The notes under the pieces were generated by a model. The model did not search any database. It was not told where the DNA came from and saw nothing but the letters and a program-made list of their open reading frames with translations. Positions 35,701-44,500 of a stretch of 64,000 nucleotides of DNA are shown here, piece after piece. How positions within the stretch are numbered: the stretch's first letter is position 1; each line of letters starts with the position of its first letter. Origin of the DNA: Maribellus sp. CM-23 (lineage in GTDB: Bacteria; Bacteroidota; Bacteroidia; Bacteroidales; Prolixibacteraceae); contig NZ_JADWYJ010000008.1 in the NCBI RefSeq assembly GCF_021354595.1, positions 62,001 through 126,000 on the forward strand. Reading direction: 5' to 3'. The translations under genes and the position numbers were made by a program.

Positions 35701-38289
35701 TGCATCTTCATAGGCTTTTTGAGCCGCTGAAAGTTGCGCCAGAAGGTTGCCGATTTCGGCGATCCGTTGCTGTGGATAAGCTTCTTCCGGTTTTATTTCC
35801 AGTGCCGCACGGTACTCCGTCCGCGAATTATCGTAGTTTTTCTCGTTGAACAGGTTATCTGCTTTGGCAATCGCATCGGCGTAGTTTTTATCCTTCTCTG
35901 CCTGAATCGCAGCCAGACGGGCAGCTTCGGCTTCAGCAGCTTCTTTTGCCAGACGTTCGCGGGTGCTTACAATCGAATCAATTTTTGCCAGCTGCTCATC
36001 CGGATACGTTTCATCAGCCTTGGCTTTTTTGGCATCGTTGTAGGCAGCAATCGCGGCTTCCCAACCTTCGTTTTTGAATTCACGGTCGCCTTTCGCTACC
36101 GCATCTTCATAGGCTTTCTGTGCAGCTGAAAGTTGTGCCAGAATATTGCCGATCTCATCGATCCGTTGTTGCGGATAAGTCTCTTCGGGCTTAATATTCA
36201 ATGCCGCACGATATTCAGTTCTTGAGTTATCATAATTTTTCTCGTTGAACAGGTTATCGGCTTTGGCAATCGCATCGGCGTAGTTTTTATCCTTCTCTGC
36301 CTGAATGGCGGCTAGTCTTGCTGCTTCCGCTTCAGCGGCCTCTTGTGCCAGGCGTTGCTGTTCGGCAACCAAGCCGTCAATTTTGCCGATCATTTCGGGC
36401 GGATAAGTTTCTTCGGGTTTTATTTTTCCGGCATCTGCAAAAGCTGTCCGGGCATCCGGATACTGTTTTTGCTGGAACAACCGGTCGGCCTTAGCCACAG
36501 CGTTCTGGTAATCGGCATTGGTTTTGGCAATGGCCGCCAGAAGAGTTGCAATCTCCGTCAGTTTTTGTTTCGGATAATCTTCCTTCGGTTTTATGCCCAA
36601 CGCTTCGTTGTATCCATTTCGTGCACTCTCGTAATTTTTCTTGGCAAACTGATCATCAGCCGAAGCCAGCACCTGTGCGTAACGCGCATCCACCTCCATT
36701 CCGGCCACAATCTGATTGATTTCGGCAATCCGGTTACGGGCGTGTTCATTTTTTGCATCCAGCTCCAACGCTTTCTCATAAAGCGCTTTTGAGTCAGGAT
36801 ATTTCTGTTCATCAAACTTTTTATCGGCCTGCGTCAGGTAACTATCAATGCTTTGTTTGGTGTAAAGAATCTGACGAATCTCTTCCACCCGTTTTTTGGT
36901 ACGAGGTTCATCGGGAACCAGCGTCAAAGCCTCTTCATAATTCGAAAGCGCGCTTGCATAATCTTCCTTTTTGTAGGCTTTGTCACCTTCTACAATCAGG
37001 CGGTCAAAAGTCATTTGATTCAGGATGCCCTGCATAATTTTCCGCGTATCTTCAATCCTGCGGGTGGCTTCCAAATCGCCCGGTTTGTATCCCAGTGCAT
37101 TTTCAAACTGGGTAAGCGCGCGGTCGTAAAACTGCTTCGAGAACTGACGCTCCCCTTCCATCATGGCGTCTTTGTAGTTCTTTTGCTTCTCGGCATCTTT
37201 CGCCTGGTTGGCGATCAAGCCGTTTATCTCATTGATCTTGTTTTTTGGGTATTGCTCATTGGGTCTTATCTCCAAAGCCTTTTGGAACAAGCCCAGCGCT
37301 TCGTTGTAAAGTAATTCTTTAATCGATTGGTCTCCGTTGGCAATCAACTCCTGGTATTCCTGATCCAGCAGCTGCTGTTTCTGAAGTGTCGTTATTTTCT
37401 TGATCTGATCGTTTACGTATTCATCAAACGGCTTGATGGAAAGTGCGCGGCTGTACGAATTTTTTGCATCGGGGTAATTACGCTGCGAAAAAGCCAGATC
37501 GCCTTCCTGTACCAATTTATTGAAACGCTCGAGCATAGCTTTATCCAGCTCTTCGGCGGCCATAATCAGGCCCAGAAGATCGTTGATTTCATTGATGCGG
37601 TCTTTCGGAAACTGTTCCTTCGGGAAAATTTTGCTGGCTGCTTTGTACCCGTCAAGCGCATTCAGAAACTCTTCATTTGAATATTCTTTTCCGGCCTGCT
37701 CCAGTAATTTGTTGTATTCCTGACGCAACTCAGCCAGTTCGGCGCGGGTAAGTTTCGACATGTAATCGGCCCGTTTATCCACAATTTGTGCCTGCAAAAC
37801 AGCCTGCTCAATCAGTTTTTTTATCTGGGCATCGTTGTAATACAGCTCCTTAACGAAATTGTCGACACTCGGACTGTAAAAGATTTTCAGAATATTGTTT
37901 TCCGAAAAAGAAGCATCTATTCCGGGGATTTCGGTAAACAATGTAATATCAACCGGAAAGGGAGGAAAACGCGGATCGGTATCCAAAACATTTTTCGGAA
38001 CAGCCGTTTCAACCGCTATTTTTTGCGAGAAATGCCCCGCATGTTCAAAAACCAACTCGTACTTGTGGTTGTATTCCAACTCCACTTTGTAGTGCCCATC
38101 GGCTCCAACTCCGTAATTATCCAAACGCAGGCCGTCGCGGTGCATCTGAATAATGGCTCCTTCGGGCGAGCCATCTTCAACCGATATTTTACCTTCAACA
38201 GCCAAACCGCTACTTCGCTGAGCAAAAGCAGCGTTCACACTAAAAATCAATACAATAACAGCAAATGTCCGGACGTAAATTCCCCTCAT
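32755..38289 (-). CDS. Giant exported TPR-like repeat protein (1,844 residues)
   Basis: I start at the ATG at 38289 (MRGIYVRTFAVIVLIF), giving a signal peptide cut near residue 24 (AFA-QR). Residues about 30-105 form a carboxypeptidase-regulatory-like domain (VEGKISVEDGSPEGAIIQM). The rest is an array of TPR-like units of about 40 residues. Each joins to the next through a motif of the form KPxExYPxxxIxEI, a spacer not typical of canonical TPRs. Mid-protein lie six near-identical 133-residue modules (listed separately) whose linkers are Ala/Glu/Lys-rich coiled coil (RLAKEAAEAEAARLAAI). The last unit has a classic TPR ending (AARFWYKKALELDPENQEAR-like). It is probably a periplasmic scaffold. 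No enzyme motif is visible. Confidence 0.85.
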   Translation of the reverse strand: MRGIYVRTFAVIVLIFSVNAAFAQRSSGLAVEGKISVEDGSPEGAIIQMHRDGLRLDNYGVGADGHYKVELEYNHKYELVFEHAGHFSQKIAVETAVPKNVLDTDPRFPPFPVDITLFTEIPGIDASFSENNILKIFYSPSVDNFVKELYYNDAQIKKLIEQAVLQAQIVDKRADYMSKLTRAELAELRQEYNKLLEQAGKEYSNEEFLNALDGYKAASKIFPKEQFPKDRINEINDLLGLIMAAEELDKAMLERFNKLVQEGDLAFSQRNYPDAKNSYSRALSIKPFDEYVNDQIKKITTLQKQQLLDQEYQELIANGDQSIKELLYNEALGLFQKALEIRPNEQYPKNKINEINGLIANQAKDAEKQKNYKDAMMEGERQFSKQFYDRALTQFENALGYKPGDLEATRRIEDTRKIMQGILNQMTFDRLIVEGDKAYKKEDYASALSNYEEALTLVPDEPRTKKRVEEIRQILYTKQSIDSYLTQADKKFDEQKYPDSKALYEKALELDAKNEHARNRIAEINQIVAGMEVDARYAQVLASADDQFAKKNYESARNGYNEALGIKPKEDYPKQKLTEIATLLAAIAKTNADYQNAVAKADRLFQQKQYPDARTAFADAGKIKPEETYPPEMIGKIDGLVAEQQRLAQEAAEAEAARLAAIQAEKDKNYADAIAKADNLFNEKNYDNSRTEYRAALNIKPEETYPQQRIDEIGNILAQLSAAQKAYEDAVAKGDREFKNEGWEAAIAAYNDAKKAKADETYPDEQLAKIDSIVSTRERLAKEAAEAEAARLAAIQAEKDKNYADAIAKADNLFNEKNYDNSRTEYRAALEIKPEEAYPQQRIAEIGNLLAQLSAAQKAYEDAVAKGDREFKNEGWEAAIAAYNEAKQAKADETYPDEQLAKIDSIVSTRERLAKEAAEAEAARLAAIQAEKDKNYADAIAKADNLFNEKNYNNSRTEYRAALDIKPEEAYPQQRIDEIGNLLAQLSAAQKAYEDAVAKGDREFKNEGWEAAIAAYNEAKKAKADETYPDEQLAKIDSIVTTRERLAKEAAEAEAARLAAIQAEKDKNYADAIARADNLFNEKNYDNSRTEYRAALEIKPEEAYPQQRIDEIGNILAQLSAAQKAYEDAVAKGDREFKNEGWEAAIAAYNEAKQAKADEAYPDEQLAKIDSIVSTRERLAKEAAEAEAARLAAIQAEKDKNYADAIAKADNLFNEKNYDNSRTEYRAALNIKPEEAYPQQRIDEIGNILAQLSAAQKAYEDAVTKGDREFKNEGWEAAIAAYNEAKKAKADETYPDEQLAKIDSIVSTRERLAKEAAEAEAARLAAIQAEKDKNYADAIAKADNLFNEKNYDNSRTEYRAALGIKPDESYPQQRIDEIGNLLAQLSAAQKAYEDAVAKGDREFKNEGWEAAIAAYNEAKQAKAGETYPDEQLAKIDSIVTTRERLAKEAAEAEAARLAAIQAEKDKNYADAIAKADNLFNEKNYDNSRTEYRAALDIKPEEAYPQQRIDEIGNILKELADAKAAQEALDKQYATLIQQGDRMFAANSFTPAKEHYQKASDLKPEEVYPKDKIVEIDRILEQRAQDEKYRNIIVVADGFFRTQKYTDARVQYEIALGVKPDEEYPKSQIRRIDELLAQAEARKQAEANAAADVDRRRTNIAKMQEELDEQKILAESGVNALYDQLIQKADAFFDDTQYNVSRAWYFKALDLKPEEAYPQQRIDEINRLLNGMMTSQRDREYQRFIDLADNNFRDAELAVARGWYNQALSQKPNEKYPKDQLAEIERLVQERLQGRSADRVIQLNAAAKKAFDEGNMNVARFWYKKALELDPENQEARDGLNATRN
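33895..36288 (-). repeat. Six tandem 399-bp repeats within the TPR-like gene, plus a partial seventh
   Basis: Unit boundaries fall every 399 bp: 36288-35890, 35889-35491, 35490-35092, 35091-34693, 34692-34294 and 34293-33895, with a partial unit continuing to about 33745. Each encodes 133 residues starting KNYADAIAKADNLFNEKNYD and ending AAIQAEKD. Copies differ at a few fixed positions, such as ALN/ALE/ALD/ALG before IKPEE, KKAKADE versus KQAKADE, and STRERL versus TTRERL. The period keeps the frame, so copy number could change by recombination without breaking the gene. Confidence 0.95.
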
Positions 38290-38410
38290 AAAAACGCACT
38301 TAATTATAAACAAACGAAAATAAGACTATTTAATTATCCAATATTAAAAATGCAGGCTGAATTTAAAACAGCAACATCTTTTTATAATTTGCAGGAAACA
38401 GTCCGCATTT

Positions 38411-38443
38411 TTTGACACTTTTAAATTCAAAAGTATTATTTTG
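38411..38443 (+). promoter_or_regulatory. Promoter of the NhaC gene (TTTG-N21-TTATTTTG)
   Basis: TTTG at 38411-38414 is spaced 21 nt from TTATTTTG at 38436-38443, which has one mismatch to TAnnTTTG. The leader would be about 25 nt to the ATG at 38473. Confidence 0.5.
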
Positions 38444-38472
38444 CCTTATCCTAAAATTTTCGACATACAATT

Positions 38473-39939
38473 ATGGTCAAAAAAGAAGCAACACTTCTGC
38501 TGGCATTGCTGCCAATTCTCATCCTGATTTTTCTGCTTACCCTGAATGTGATTTTATTTGAAGACACGCTGGCCGGTGCCAACCAGATTGCACTGATGCT
38601 TGCTGCTGCGGTGGCCGGCTTGGTAGCCACTAAACTGGGGTACGGATGGGGCGAAATCAGCGCGAAGATTGTTTCAACCATCGGATCTGCCATGCCCTCT
38701 ATTTTGATTCTTTTACTGATTGGTTCGCTGGCCGGGACCTGGCTGATCAGCGGTGTTGTTCCCGCCATGATTTACTACGGACTTGATCTGATCAGCCCCA
38801 AGCTGTTTCTGTTTACGGCCGTTGTGGTAAGCTCGATTGTGAGCGTGGCCACCGGAAGCTCCTGGTCAACGATTGCCACCATTGGCGTGGCACTGTTGGG
38901 AATCGGGCAAGCCATCGGGATAAACGAAGCGATTGTGGCCGGAGCCATTGTCAGCGGGGCCTATTTTGGCGATAAAATGAGCCCGCTGAGCGATACCACC
39001 AACCTGGCACCTGCCATGGCCGGAACGGATCTTTTTACTCATATTCGTTACATGATGTTTACTACTGTTCCCACCCTGATCATTACCCTGATCATTTTTC
39101 TGGTGATCGGATTTCGCTACGATTTTTCAACGGCTGTGGTAGATGTGGAAAATGTAAAAACAGCCATTGCCGGAACCTTCAATACTTCTCCCCTGCTTTT
39201 TGCTGTTCCGGTAGTCTTACTCGGTGTCATTATTTTGAAAGTGCCACCGCTGCCTTCGCTTTTTATAGGAACCTTGCTGGGGGGTGTTTTTGCCGTTATT
39301 TTTCAGCCGCATATAATCGAAGAAGTGGCCGGACACCTTGAAAATTATGCGACTGCCTCTTATTATTCCGTTATGCAGGCCATGTTTGGCGACATTAGTC
39401 TTACCACCCCCGATGAAAACGTAAACGATTTGCTGAGTACATCGGGAATGAGCGGAATGCTCGATACGGTTTGGCTGATCCTGTCGGCCATGATTTTTGG
39501 CGGCGTAATGGAATCGGCCGGATTGCTGAAACGAATTACCCAGCCCATTGTAAAATATGCACAAAGTACGGGCAGCCTGGTGGCTTCAACGGTGGGCACC
39601 TGTTTGTTTTTCAACACCACTGCCTCCGACCAGTACATTGCCATTGTGGTACCGGGCCGCATGTACCGAAAAACATTTGAAGAAAAAGGACTGAAGCCCG
39701 AAGTACTGAGCCGCACCCTGGAAGACAGCGGGACCGTAACTTCCGTGCTTATCCCGTGGAATACCTGTGGGGCAACGCAGTCGAGGGTGCTGGGTGTGGA
39801 CACCTGGGCTTACGCACCCTATGCTTTTTTTAATATCATCAGCCCGTTTATGACCATGTTGTTTGCCTACCTGAATATCAAAATCAGAAGGTATGCCGCC
39901 GGCGAGAAACCGAAAGCGGTTGAGCAGGAAGAGGATTAA
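38473..39939 (+). CDS. nhaC: NhaC-family Na+/H+ antiporter
   Basis: A 488-residue inner membrane antiporter of the NhaC family with about 12 hydrophobic segments. Family hallmarks include SIVSVATGSSWSTIATIGVA, VSGAYFGDKMSPLSDTTNLA and, near the C-terminus, LEDSGTVTSVLIPWNTCGA. It exchanges sodium (or in some relatives malate/lactate) for protons and fits life in a salty habitat. It is monocistronic with its own promoter. Close homologues with other substrates exist, so the sodium assignment is by family. Confidence 0.9.
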   Translation: MVKKEATLLLALLPILILIFLLTLNVILFEDTLAGANQIALMLAAAVAGLVATKLGYGWGEISAKIVSTIGSAMPSILILLLIGSLAGTWLISGVVPAMIYYGLDLISPKLFLFTAVVVSSIVSVATGSSWSTIATIGVALLGIGQAIGINEAIVAGAIVSGAYFGDKMSPLSDTTNLAPAMAGTDLFTHIRYMMFTTVPTLIITLIIFLVIGFRYDFSTAVVDVENVKTAIAGTFNTSPLLFAVPVVLLGVIILKVPPLPSLFIGTLLGGVFAVIFQPHIIEEVAGHLENYATASYYSVMQAMFGDISLTTPDENVNDLLSTSGMSGMLDTVWLILSAMIFGGVMESAGLLKRITQPIVKYAQSTGSLVASTVGTCLFFNTTASDQYIAIVVPGRMYRKTFEEKGLKPEVLSRTLEDSGTVTSVLIPWNTCGATQSRVLGVDTWAYAPYAFFNIISPFMTMLFAYLNIKIRRYAAGEKPKAVEQEED

Positions 39940-40008
39940 TTTTCAGTATTTAGTTGCCATTGGTCATTTGGAAATCAGAAAGATTAAAAGTTTATTATTT
40001 TGCACCGT

Positions 40009-40104
40009 GGCTTTAGCCCGATGATTTGAGAATATTTCAGATTAAAATGCTTTAGCCGTTAACTATTCTGATTGAGGGCTAAGGTAACATCTATTTTAAG
40101 CCCT
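40009..40104. repeat. Degenerate GGCTTTAGCC-type palindromic repeat cluster
   Basis: Between nhaC and the AT-rich operon are GGCTTTAGCCC (40009-40019), GCTTTAGCC (40049-40057), GGGCTAAGG (40076-40084) and AGCCCT (40099-40104). They are variants of one motif on both strands. The arrangement resembles a decayed palindromic intergenic repeat marking the left edge of an inserted segment. Confidence 0.4.
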
Positions 40105-40155
40105 AATCACCAATCTACTAATATTAACAATAGTTAATATATTTATCAACAAATA

Positions 40156-40186
40156 TTGCAACTCACTCCTTAATGTATTACATTTG
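40156..40186 (+). promoter_or_regulatory. Consensus promoter TTG-N20-TACATTTG, near-leaderless
   Basis: TTG (40156-40158) and TACATTTG (40179-40186) have a 20-nt spacer, a full match to the Bacteroidota consensus. The ATG of the first gene lies only 4 nt after the -7 box, so the mRNA should begin at or within a base or two of the start codon. Confidence 0.68.
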
Positions 40187-40190
40187 AAAC

Positions 40191-40982
40191 ATGAGTTTTA
40201 AAATTGAACTTAAAGGAATTAGTTTATTGGATCGGTTTGACAATATTGTTTTTGCAGAAAAACAAACTAATATTAAAAAGTTAAGCAAGCTTTTTAAGTC
40301 AGCTAGTTCTCAAGAACGCAGATTTCAACAATCATTGAATCTTGATTCTGTTCTTGAACAAAAAATTTATTTTTCAGATGAAGAAATCCAGGCAGCCATA
40401 AAGAGGCTTGAAAAGAATGATGATTTATCTAAAACATCTGCTGCGGGATTTAATTTGGCTATTCAGTTTAATGGAGATACCGATATAGAAACTAGCAACA
40501 GAGAGTATAACTCATGGTATGAGGTTCTCAACAAAGTAGAACCAGTTCGTCATTTCCATTATCCAGACAAATATTCTCTGTTTCTTATGGAACAGGAGCC
40601 ATTTGTATTATTTCTTATTAAGGCTATTTTAAGTTTATTTTTTCCAAGCTTTAGACAAGAATGGCTTTCAAAAGTACCAGATCCATCTTACATTTTGAGC
40701 AATTATGAAGCTGATATTCAGGAAAAAATAATAGCTGATTTATACATTAGGAATGCTATCAGATCAATAAAAAATGATCTAATTTCTAACTTTAAATCAT
40801 TACACTTAATATCAATCCAAACTCACTTAAAAGAAGTTCTATTTGAATATTTTGATATTGTTTTCTCTCTCAAAAAAGAGGTTGTTTTGATTTCCAAACA
40901 TGTTATCAATTCTATAACAACATCTTTAATTAAACACAATGACGAGAGAAGAAACATTAGATATATATCGGTTACTTGTTGA
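40191..40982 (+). CDS. Protein of unknown function, first gene of AT-rich accessory operon
   Basis: A 263-residue protein with no signal peptide and no family I recognise. It is mostly helical and charged, with one short hydrophobic stretch at about 144-158 (LFLIKAILSLFF) that may be buried or membrane-associated. Base use is clearly more AT-rich than in the flanking genes, with many AAA, ATT and TTA codons, which suggests acquisition. Its 3' end overlaps the next gene by 44 bp in another frame. Together with a tiny second gene and an XRE regulator this could be a defence, toxin-antitoxin or immunity module, but nothing in the sequence proves that. Confidence 0.75.
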   Translation: MSFKIELKGISLLDRFDNIVFAEKQTNIKKLSKLFKSASSQERRFQQSLNLDSVLEQKIYFSDEEIQAAIKRLEKNDDLSKTSAAGFNLAIQFNGDTDIETSNREYNSWYEVLNKVEPVRHFHYPDKYSLFLMEQEPFVLFLIKAILSLFFPSFRQEWLSKVPDPSYILSNYEADIQEKIIADLYIRNAIRSIKNDLISNFKSLHLISIQTHLKEVLFEYFDIVFSLKKEVVLISKHVINSITTSLIKHNDERRNIRYISVTC

Positions 40983-41151
40983 ACTTAAAATTGGAGATTC
41001 AATACCAGAAAAAAATAAAAAAGAATTAGACCGCTCCATTAGCTATCTGGAAGAAAACCTTAAAAAGAGTGATTTTAAAAAAGTAAAGTTTAATACTGAA
41101 ATAATTGGGACAATTGCCACCATATTTAGGGCGTGGCTTTTCCCTCCCTAG
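40939..41151 (+). CDS. Small protein of unknown function, overlapping second gene of the operon
   Basis: A 70-residue, highly charged helical protein (EETLDIYRLLVELKIGDSI, then DRSISYLEENLKKSDF) with a hydrophobic C-terminal tail (IIGTIATIFRAWLFPP). It overlaps the upstream gene by 44 bp and ends 4 bp before the XRE start. The overlap implies translational coupling. Unknown family; the size and charge would suit an antitoxin or adaptor. Confidence 0.6.
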   Translation: MTREETLDIYRLLVELKIGDSIPEKNKKELDRSISYLEENLKKSDFKKVKFNTEIIGTIATIFRAWLFPP

Positions 41152-41155
41152 AATT

Positions 41156-41443
41156 ATGAAATTAGGACCGACCATAAGGAGATTGAGAAAAGAAAAAAAC
41201 ATTAGGCAAATAGATTTTGCGAAACAATGCGGTATTTCTCAGACTTATCTATCACAATTAGAAAACGATGACAGAAACCCCACCATTGACGTGCTGGAAA
41301 GAATAAGTAAGGTTCTAGAAGTTCCTTATCCTGTACTATCTTTTCTTTCGTTGACTGAAGACGATGTTTCTGAAGAAAAACGCGACATGTATCAACGAAT
41401 GCAAAAAGTTATGTTTGGTCTCGTTGAGGATGTATTTTTATAA
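41156..41443 (+). CDS. XRE-family helix-turn-helix regulator
   Basis: A 95-residue protein whose first 65 residues are a Cro/C1-type HTH (IRRLRKEKNIRQIDFAKQCG, ISQTYLSQLENDDRNP, LERISKVLEVP). A short helical tail follows. I start at the ATG at 41156, 4 bp after the preceding stop; a TTG at 41105 would extend into that gene without adding domain sequence. It is the third gene of the AT-rich operon and probably autoregulates it. It is convergent with the polymerase gene. Confidence 0.88.
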   Translation: MKLGPTIRRLRKEKNIRQIDFAKQCGISQTYLSQLENDDRNPTIDVLERISKVLEVPYPVLSFLSLTEDDVSEEKRDMYQRMQKVMFGLVEDVFL

Positions 41444-41502
41444 AAAGTACCTATGTACTTTGCTTCGAGTAAATGACAATAAAAAATTGGTTCAATTCCT
41501 TT

Positions 41503-44500
41503 TTAATGTCTCAAAATCCAACCGTTTAATATTTCCTCAGTTTTCCCTCGCAACGCCATTGTTTTGGGTACTTTCAAACGCGTTGACGGCTCTTCCATGT
41601 TTTCATTGGGCAAACGGTACAGCTCTGTTGTTTCGATGCTGATAAAGCCAAATTCTTCCATCACTTTTCCTTTAATGAAGTAACAACCACCGCCTCTGAA
41701 AGGATATTTTTCAGCCACAGTCGGAAACTGAACCGTATCGATCCAGTGGCCTTCAAAATCGATAAAAACACCAAAAGTCATGCTTTTGCCATTGCCGGAG
41801 CGTGTGTATTTCACATTGACCAAGCTTCCGACAATCGACACATGTTGTCCAATCAGCCCCGTTAAATCAGCCGCCACTGTCTGCGGAAGTTTTAGCTCTT
41901 CCAATAAACCAAAAGGCGAACGCGTAACCGGAAATCCCAACAATTCAATTTCATCGTATGCATCTTCCAGCGGATGGTAGTAAAGATCGGGAATGGTAAA
42001 CTCCTTTACCTCCTGTTGGAAAAGGGTTCGTTCGGGCGCCGTTTTTTTTGATTTGGAGAGGATGAAATGCGCATTCCAAAGCAGTTCTTTTTTTGATTTT
42101 CCGGTAAAGTTAAAAGCACCCACACGAATCAGAATACTGACTTGCTCGAGCGAAACCGGCACACGCAATAAGAAATCCTGCAAACTTCGGAAATAACCGC
42201 TTCGCCGGCGTTCTGTTAAAACAGCATCGATAGTAGTTGCTTCAAGGCTCTTCAAAAAGCCCAGCCCGAGAAAGATCACTTTTCCGCCGATCACCGTTTC
42301 TTCATTGCTGCGATTCACGCAAGGCGGAAAGATCTTGCCTCCGTTCATGCGCGCTTCGTGCACATACAATTCGGTCCGGTAAAAACCACCACCGTTATTA
42401 ATGGTGGCCACCAGGTATTCGAGCGGATAATAAGCTTTCAGAAACAGTGCCTGATAACTTTCCACGGCATACGAAGCCGAGTGCCCTTTGGAAAATGCAT
42501 AATTGGCAAAACTCTCTATCTGTGTCCAAACCCGTTGTACCAAACCACGGTCGTACCCTTTTTCGGCACAATTGGAGAAAAACTTATCGTGCACCTTTCC
42601 GAATTCGTTGCGCTGCTTGAATTTCCACGACATTCCCCGCCGTAAAATATCGGACTCGGCCAATGTTAACCCGGCAAACAGGTGGGCTACTTTGATCACA
42701 TCTTCCTGGTACACCATTACCCCGTAGGTTTCTTCGAGCAGGTGGTACAATTCGGGTGCTTCATTTCGGGCTGCCACACAACGGCTCCGGTCGCGGTAAC
42801 GCAAAATATATTCGCGCATCATTCCGCTTTGCGCCACCCCCGGGCGAATGATCGAACTGGCAGCCACCAGCCGCAGGTAATCGTCGGCTTCGAGCTTGGT
42901 CAATAACATTCGCATAGCCGGAGACTCCACGTAAAAACAACCAATGGTATTTCCGTGTTTCAGTAGCTCTTTTACCTGTTCATCTTTCTTGAAAGCGGGT
43001 AAATCATGGATATCAATTTCGTCGCCCTTGTTTTCGCGGATGATGCTGATTGCATCTTCAATTTTACTGAGTCCGCGCTGACCGAGAATATCAAATTTGG
43101 CGAAGCCCAGGTCTTCCGCTTCAATCATACTAAAATGAACCGTTGGAAAACCTTTGGGCGGCATAATGGTGGCGGTATAAGCGCTTATCGGTTCTTCTGA
43201 AATCAAGATTCCGCTGGAATGAACACTCAGGTGCGACGGAAACCCGTGAATGAGTTTGCTGTATTTCAGCACCAGCCGGCCAATGTCATCCAGCTCCTGA
43301 AAATCTTTTACCGCTTGTAGCTTTTCTATTTCGAGGGCAGGCAGGCCAAAAACTTTCCCCAGTTCACGCACCATCGATTTGTATTGAAAGGTGATGTAAG
43401 TTCCGACCAAAGCCACGCGATCCCAGCCATAACGATCGAAAATATAGCGCGTAATATGATCGCGGTCGCGCGAAGCAAAATCGATATCAAAATCGGGTGG
43501 GCTTTTTCGCGAAGGGTTGATAAAACGTTCAAAATACAGATCGAGTTCAACAGGATCGACATCGGTAATACGAAGCAAATAAGCGATCATACTGTTGGCA
43601 CCACTTCCCCGCCCCACGTAGTAACAGCCCTGACTGCGTGCGCACTGAACCAGGTCCCAGTTGATCAGAAAATAAGCGGCAAAATCCATCTGCTTGATAA
43701 TAGACAGCTCTTTTTCCATTCGCTCGACTACTTTGGGCGAAGGCTCGCCGAAACGATAGCCGATACCTTCCCACGCCATTTTTCGCAACAGAATAAAATC
43801 CTCGGCAGGCGAGCTCATAAAACACTTTTTATTTTTTGATTTTTTAAACGTGAATTCGATGCAACAGCTATCGATAAGCCTTAGGGTATTTTGAATCAGT
43901 TGCGGAAAATCGCGGAATTGCTCGTAAATATCCTGCCGCGGCCACATAATCTCATCGGGGCTGGCCTCCTCGCTTTTGGACAGAAGGCTTAACAGGGTAT
44001 TGTTATCGATGGCACGCAGCAAGCGATGTACATTAAAATCGCGTTTATTCCGGAAAGTTACCGACTGGAGTACCACCAGTTTTTCCGGGTATTTCCGAAG
44101 GTCGCCAAACACACGGTTAACCTGCGAAGGCCGCACCCCGATAAATTCATTTTCTTTTAAATCCGTAGGATGAACCGCCCCGATGGGGTAAATAAAATAC
44201 GCATTACCGATCTCCGGCGCCCGGTCGGGAATCTTTTTCCCTGAATGCAGATGACAGATTAGATGCTCGTTCATCGCACGGAAGCCATCGTTGTTGCGGG
44301 CAATCCCCACGTATTTTTGCTGTGCACCGTTCCGGAAATCGATGCCGACTACCGGCTTGATATCCTTGGCGGTACAAAGCCGGATAAAATCGATGGCCGC
44401 CGAAGTATTATTTATATCAGTAAGTACCAGCGAGCGGTAACCTTTCTCAATGGCTTCCTGGATAAGTGCGTCAATCGAAATCGTTCCGTACTTGTAACTG

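Noticed and set aside
34138..36129. A series of 131-residue plus-strand frames spaced by multiples of 399 bp
   Set aside because: They are antisense shadows of the repeats in the minus-strand gene and resemble no protein family.
33895..36288. Regular repeats as a CRISPR array or satellite
   Set aside because: Units are 399 bp, in frame in one long reading frame and encode TPR-like modules; there are no short repeats with unique spacers.
40001..40025. TTATTTTGCACCGTG as a -7 box with a leaderless GTG gene
   Set aside because: The GTG frame stops after five codons; the similarity comes from the repeat motif.
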